Under the pieces are notes generated by a model. That model was not told the origin of the DNA. It saw nothing but the letters and a program-made list of their open reading frames with translations, and ran no database searches. From assembly GCA_964462865.1 (NCBI GenBank), contig CAYWZO010000032.1:1-22610 (forward strand): 22,610 bases of DNA, written 5' to 3'. The DNA is from Fen-1077 sp964462865 (GTDB lineage Bacteria; Chloroflexota; Dehalococcoidia; Dehalococcoidales; RBG-16-60-22). A program made the position numbers and the translations under genes. The number at the start of each line of letters is the position of its first letter. Position 1 is the stretch's first letter. Shown in pieces: positions 20,852-22,610 of this stretch.

Positions 20852-21712
20852 TTAATCCACCGGCATACTCTCGAATTTGGCGCCAAGGCCTATCCGCACG
20901 GTTCGGTAGGGTTTTTCAACCTTGTTGCAGACGATGGGGAAATGCGGCGTCCCTTTAGGTATTGAAATCACCGTCGGCACGTTAAAGGTGTGTTTCTCGT
21001 GCTCTTTCCCGATGTCAACGGTCAGTTCCGCACCCAGATAGCTCAAATCATCCGTGTTGTGCCCGAAGAAAACCAGGCATTCATCGTACGGGTGCGTATG
21101 CGCGCCCTGGCCGGGGTGCCATGCGCCGGTTTTATTGTGTATCTCCATCGTCACGTTCAGCGGGAAGCCGGCCATGTCGGCGCCGGAAACGGACCACATC
21201 TGCTGGGCGGCGGCGCCGCCGGGCCCTCTCTTCACTACCAGCTTTTTAAAATATTTGCTGTATTTCTTCCCATCGGTTGTGCCCTCTTCCTTTACCGGTA
21301 CCGCCGCGTAGCCCGGGTTGAGGGCGAGGTGGAAATGCCCGAAGGGTTTGTAGACCTTGTTGGTAAGCAGCGGACAATGCGCCAGACCCGAGGGCGCGGC
21401 CACCACCATCGGTACGTTGAAAACGTGTTTTTCATACTCCTGGCCCATGTGCAGCTGCATGTCCGCCCCCAGATAGCTCAAGTCTTCAGGGTCATAGCCG
21501 AAGAAGAACAGGCACTCATCGAACGGATGCGCGTGCGCCCCCCGGTTGGGGGCCCAGTCGCCCACCTGGTCGTATACGCCGATGATAAAATTCAGGTCGA
21601 AACCCGCCAGGTCCTCGCCCTTCATGAACGTCATCTGCCTGGCATTGGCGCCGCCCCTCCCTGCCCGGTAGGGCATGGTTTTTACCAGGTGGCTGTACTT
21701 CGTCGCTGCCAT
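20852..21712 (-). CDS. Double-cupin family protein, copy B (canonical metal motif)
   Basis: 286 residues, start supported by AGGAGAT five bases upstream. Two tandem cupin domains share near-identical blocks. Domain 1 has H60, H62 and E66 in GAHAHPFDECLFFFG, H96 in QEYEKHVFNVP, and H112 in PSGLAHCP. Domain 2 has H205, H207 and E211 in GAHTHPYDECLVFFG, H241 in KEHEKHTFNVP, and H257 in PKGTPHFPIVCN. Each set resembles the cupin motifs HxH-x3-E and PxG-x2-H-x3-N, so each domain should hold a divalent metal, with an extra conserved histidine. It is the last gene of a minus-strand run after the carboxylesterase and SnoaL-like genes (11-nt gap). I cannot assign a reaction; ring-cleavage dioxygenase, isomerase or ligand sensor are possible. 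Confidence 0.82.
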   Translation of the reverse strand: MAATKYSHLVKTMPYRAGRGGANARQMTFMKGEDLAGFDLNFIIGVYDQVGDWAPNRGAHAHPFDECLFFFGYDPEDLSYLGADMQLHMGQEYEKHVFNVPMVVAAPSGLAHCPLLTNKVYKPFGHFHLALNPGYAAVPVKEEGTTDGKKYSKYFKKLVVKRGPGGAAAQQMWSVSGADMAGFPLNVTMEIHNKTGAWHPGQGAHTHPYDECLVFFGHNTDDLSYLGAELTVDIGKEHEKHTFNVPTVISIPKGTPHFPIVCNKVEKPYRTVRIGLGAKFESMPVD

Positions 21713-21723
21713 TTTATCTCCTT

Positions 21724-22404
21724 TTATTTAGCACCCTTGATATTTAGAGCGGCGTTATGCTTTCTCTCGGATGTCTCCTTGCCGGTGACCGGGTGCCGGT
21801 AGTGGAAGGGAGGGACATACCCGGATGGATAACGTGTCTCGATATCTCTGGGTCTGTCCGGGCGGGGCGGCTTGGGGAGTCCTTCGGGCGGGATAGCGAC
21901 GACGCGCTCCGGTTTGACCCAGCCAACCTTGGGATCTGCTGCGATAATGGGGTTCCACTTGAGTTTCCAGATTTTCCATTTCCTGCCTTCTTTGATATAT
22001 TCGACGGTGTAAATACCGATGGACAGGTTCTGCATGACGCCTTTGCCCGCGGGTAAAGCGATCGCCCCGAAACCATACCACCGCCCGCAGGCTGTTTGAC
22101 CGTCATCGCTTATATCCACCACGCCCGATAGCTGCATGACCTGGTGTAACACCTCCGGGTTCGTGCTCCGGGCCTTCTCGCCGGTGAAATACCGCCGCAC
22201 CCCTTCCTTGCCCTGGAAGATGCCCACCATGATGTTCAGGACGGTATCGGGGTGGTCGGCAAAACAATCGATGACTTCTTCGTACATCCAGTGTTCCAGG
22301 TAGTAGCCGTAAGACCTTTGCAGTCGCTTTATCGCTTCGAGGTCGTCCAGTACGGCGACCTTCATTTCCAGCTCCTGGATTCTGGCCGCTAATTCCTTGC
22401 TCAT
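21724..22404 (-). CDS. SnoaL/NTF2-like domain protein
   Basis: 226 residues, with a strong AGGAGG seven bases before ATG 22404. An N-terminal amphipathic helix (about residues 3-30) leads into YGYYLEHWMYEEVIDCFADH, the characteristic first helices of SnoaL_4/NTF2-like folds. It continues with strand blocks around GKEGVRRYF, HQVMQLSGVVDISDDGQTA, CGRWYGFGAI and IYTVEYIKEGRKWKIWKLKW. A proline-rich C-terminal tail (about 165-226, IPPEGLPKPPRPD) extends past the fold. Members include polyketide cyclases, dehydratases and ring-hydroxylating dioxygenase small subunits; many are of unknown function. It sits 12 nt after the carboxylesterase stop and 11 nt before cupin copy B, indicating one operon and probably one pathway. 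Confidence 0.82.
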   Translation of the reverse strand: MSKELAARIQELEMKVAVLDDLEAIKRLQRSYGYYLEHWMYEEVIDCFADHPDTVLNIMVGIFQGKEGVRRYFTGEKARSTNPEVLHQVMQLSGVVDISDDGQTACGRWYGFGAIALPAGKGVMQNLSIGIYTVEYIKEGRKWKIWKLKWNPIIAADPKVGWVKPERVVAIPPEGLPKPPRPDRPRDIETRYPSGYVPPFHYRHPVTGKETSERKHNAALNIKGAK

Positions 22405-22416
22405 TATTGATCCTCC

Positions 22417-22610
22417 TTACCCTTGAGCGACTTTAGAATATCCCGGTTTGACTTGGAGCGGCTCGGCGATATAGAGGTATTTATCGGTGGCTTTGTCCCA
22501 GGGCGGCCAGTAGATAAGGTCTTTCACGCTCGGGTTACCCGTCCGCGCGAACTGCGTCCACATCCGCATCATAGCCTCGGAGACTTTTCTGTCCGCCTCG
22601 GTAATCACCG
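22417..22610 (-). CDS. Carboxylesterase (type B) C-terminal part, cut by the window end
   Basis: Only the last 64 or so codons are present; the frame is open through base 22610, so the apparent GTG at 22608 is not a real start. The visible part carries the usual C-terminal type B carboxylesterase pattern: SEAMMRMWTQFARTGNPS, then YWPPWDKATDKYLYIAEPL. The catalytic Ser, Glu and His lie upstream, outside the window, so activity cannot be judged. Family enzymes hydrolyse carboxyl esters of varied, often aromatic or lipophilic, substrates. The stop TAA is next to the ribosome binding site of the SnoaL-like gene, so the genes are tightly coupled. This makes an ester-bearing substrate plausible for the operon. 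Confidence 0.75.
   Translation of the reverse strand, partial: VITEADRKVSEAMMRMWTQFARTGNPSVKDLIYWPPWDKATDKYLYIAEPLQVKPGYSKVAQG

Noticed and set aside
1..22610. CRISPR array or prophage
   Set aside because: No regularly spaced repeats, cas genes, integrase or phage structural genes are visible.

Overview
The window is bacterial, gene-dense and mostly GC-rich, with clear Shine-Dalgarno sequences and sigma70-type promoters. Fe-S/flavin redox enzymes, an acyl-CoA dehydrogenase, L-aspartate oxidase and paralogous double-cupin/SnoaL-like proteins suggest an anaerobic sediment or subsurface bacterium. My best guess is Chloroflexota (Dehalococcoidia-like), at moderate confidence; no rRNA is present to settle it.

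Layout. 1-600: AT-rich DNA with a small two-helix membrane ORF, then tRNA-Trp(CCA) and tRNA-Leu(GAG). 711-6776: a same-strand redox cluster of an SdhB-like Fe-S protein, a fumarate-reductase-like flavoprotein, a 2x[4Fe-4S] ferredoxin, an acyl-CoA dehydrogenase and nadB. A DUF559 nuclease gene bounded by 34-nt palindromic inverted repeats has been inserted into this cluster. 6821-7039: a stand-alone transcription unit with a consensus promoter, a GC-rich foldable RNA and an intrinsic terminator, but no convincing ORF. 7142-10813: a membrane-anchored parvulin-like protein, hom and thrC, then a cruciform dispersed repeat. 10947-11513: folE. 11619-12373: a hicBA toxin-antitoxin pair whose antitoxin carries an extra N-terminal domain. 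12380-14311 (minus): gyrB, divergent from 14629-19228, a moxR / DUF58 / transglutaminase membrane operon. 19380-22610: two convergent copies of a double-cupin family. The plus copy is followed by an SRPBCC protein. The minus copy is last in a run of carboxylesterase (cut by the window end), SnoaL-like protein and double cupin.

How the parts fit. The hom-thrC pair gives threonine synthesis (homoserine kinase is not in the window), nadB starts NAD synthesis and folE starts folate/pterin synthesis. The Fe-S/flavoprotein/ferredoxin set looks like a soluble fumarate-reductase-type electron module, without a membrane anchor gene, next to an acyl-CoA dehydrogenase. The least explained material is the DUF559 cassette, the 6856-7039 RNA, the fused HicB antitoxin and the double-cupin island.
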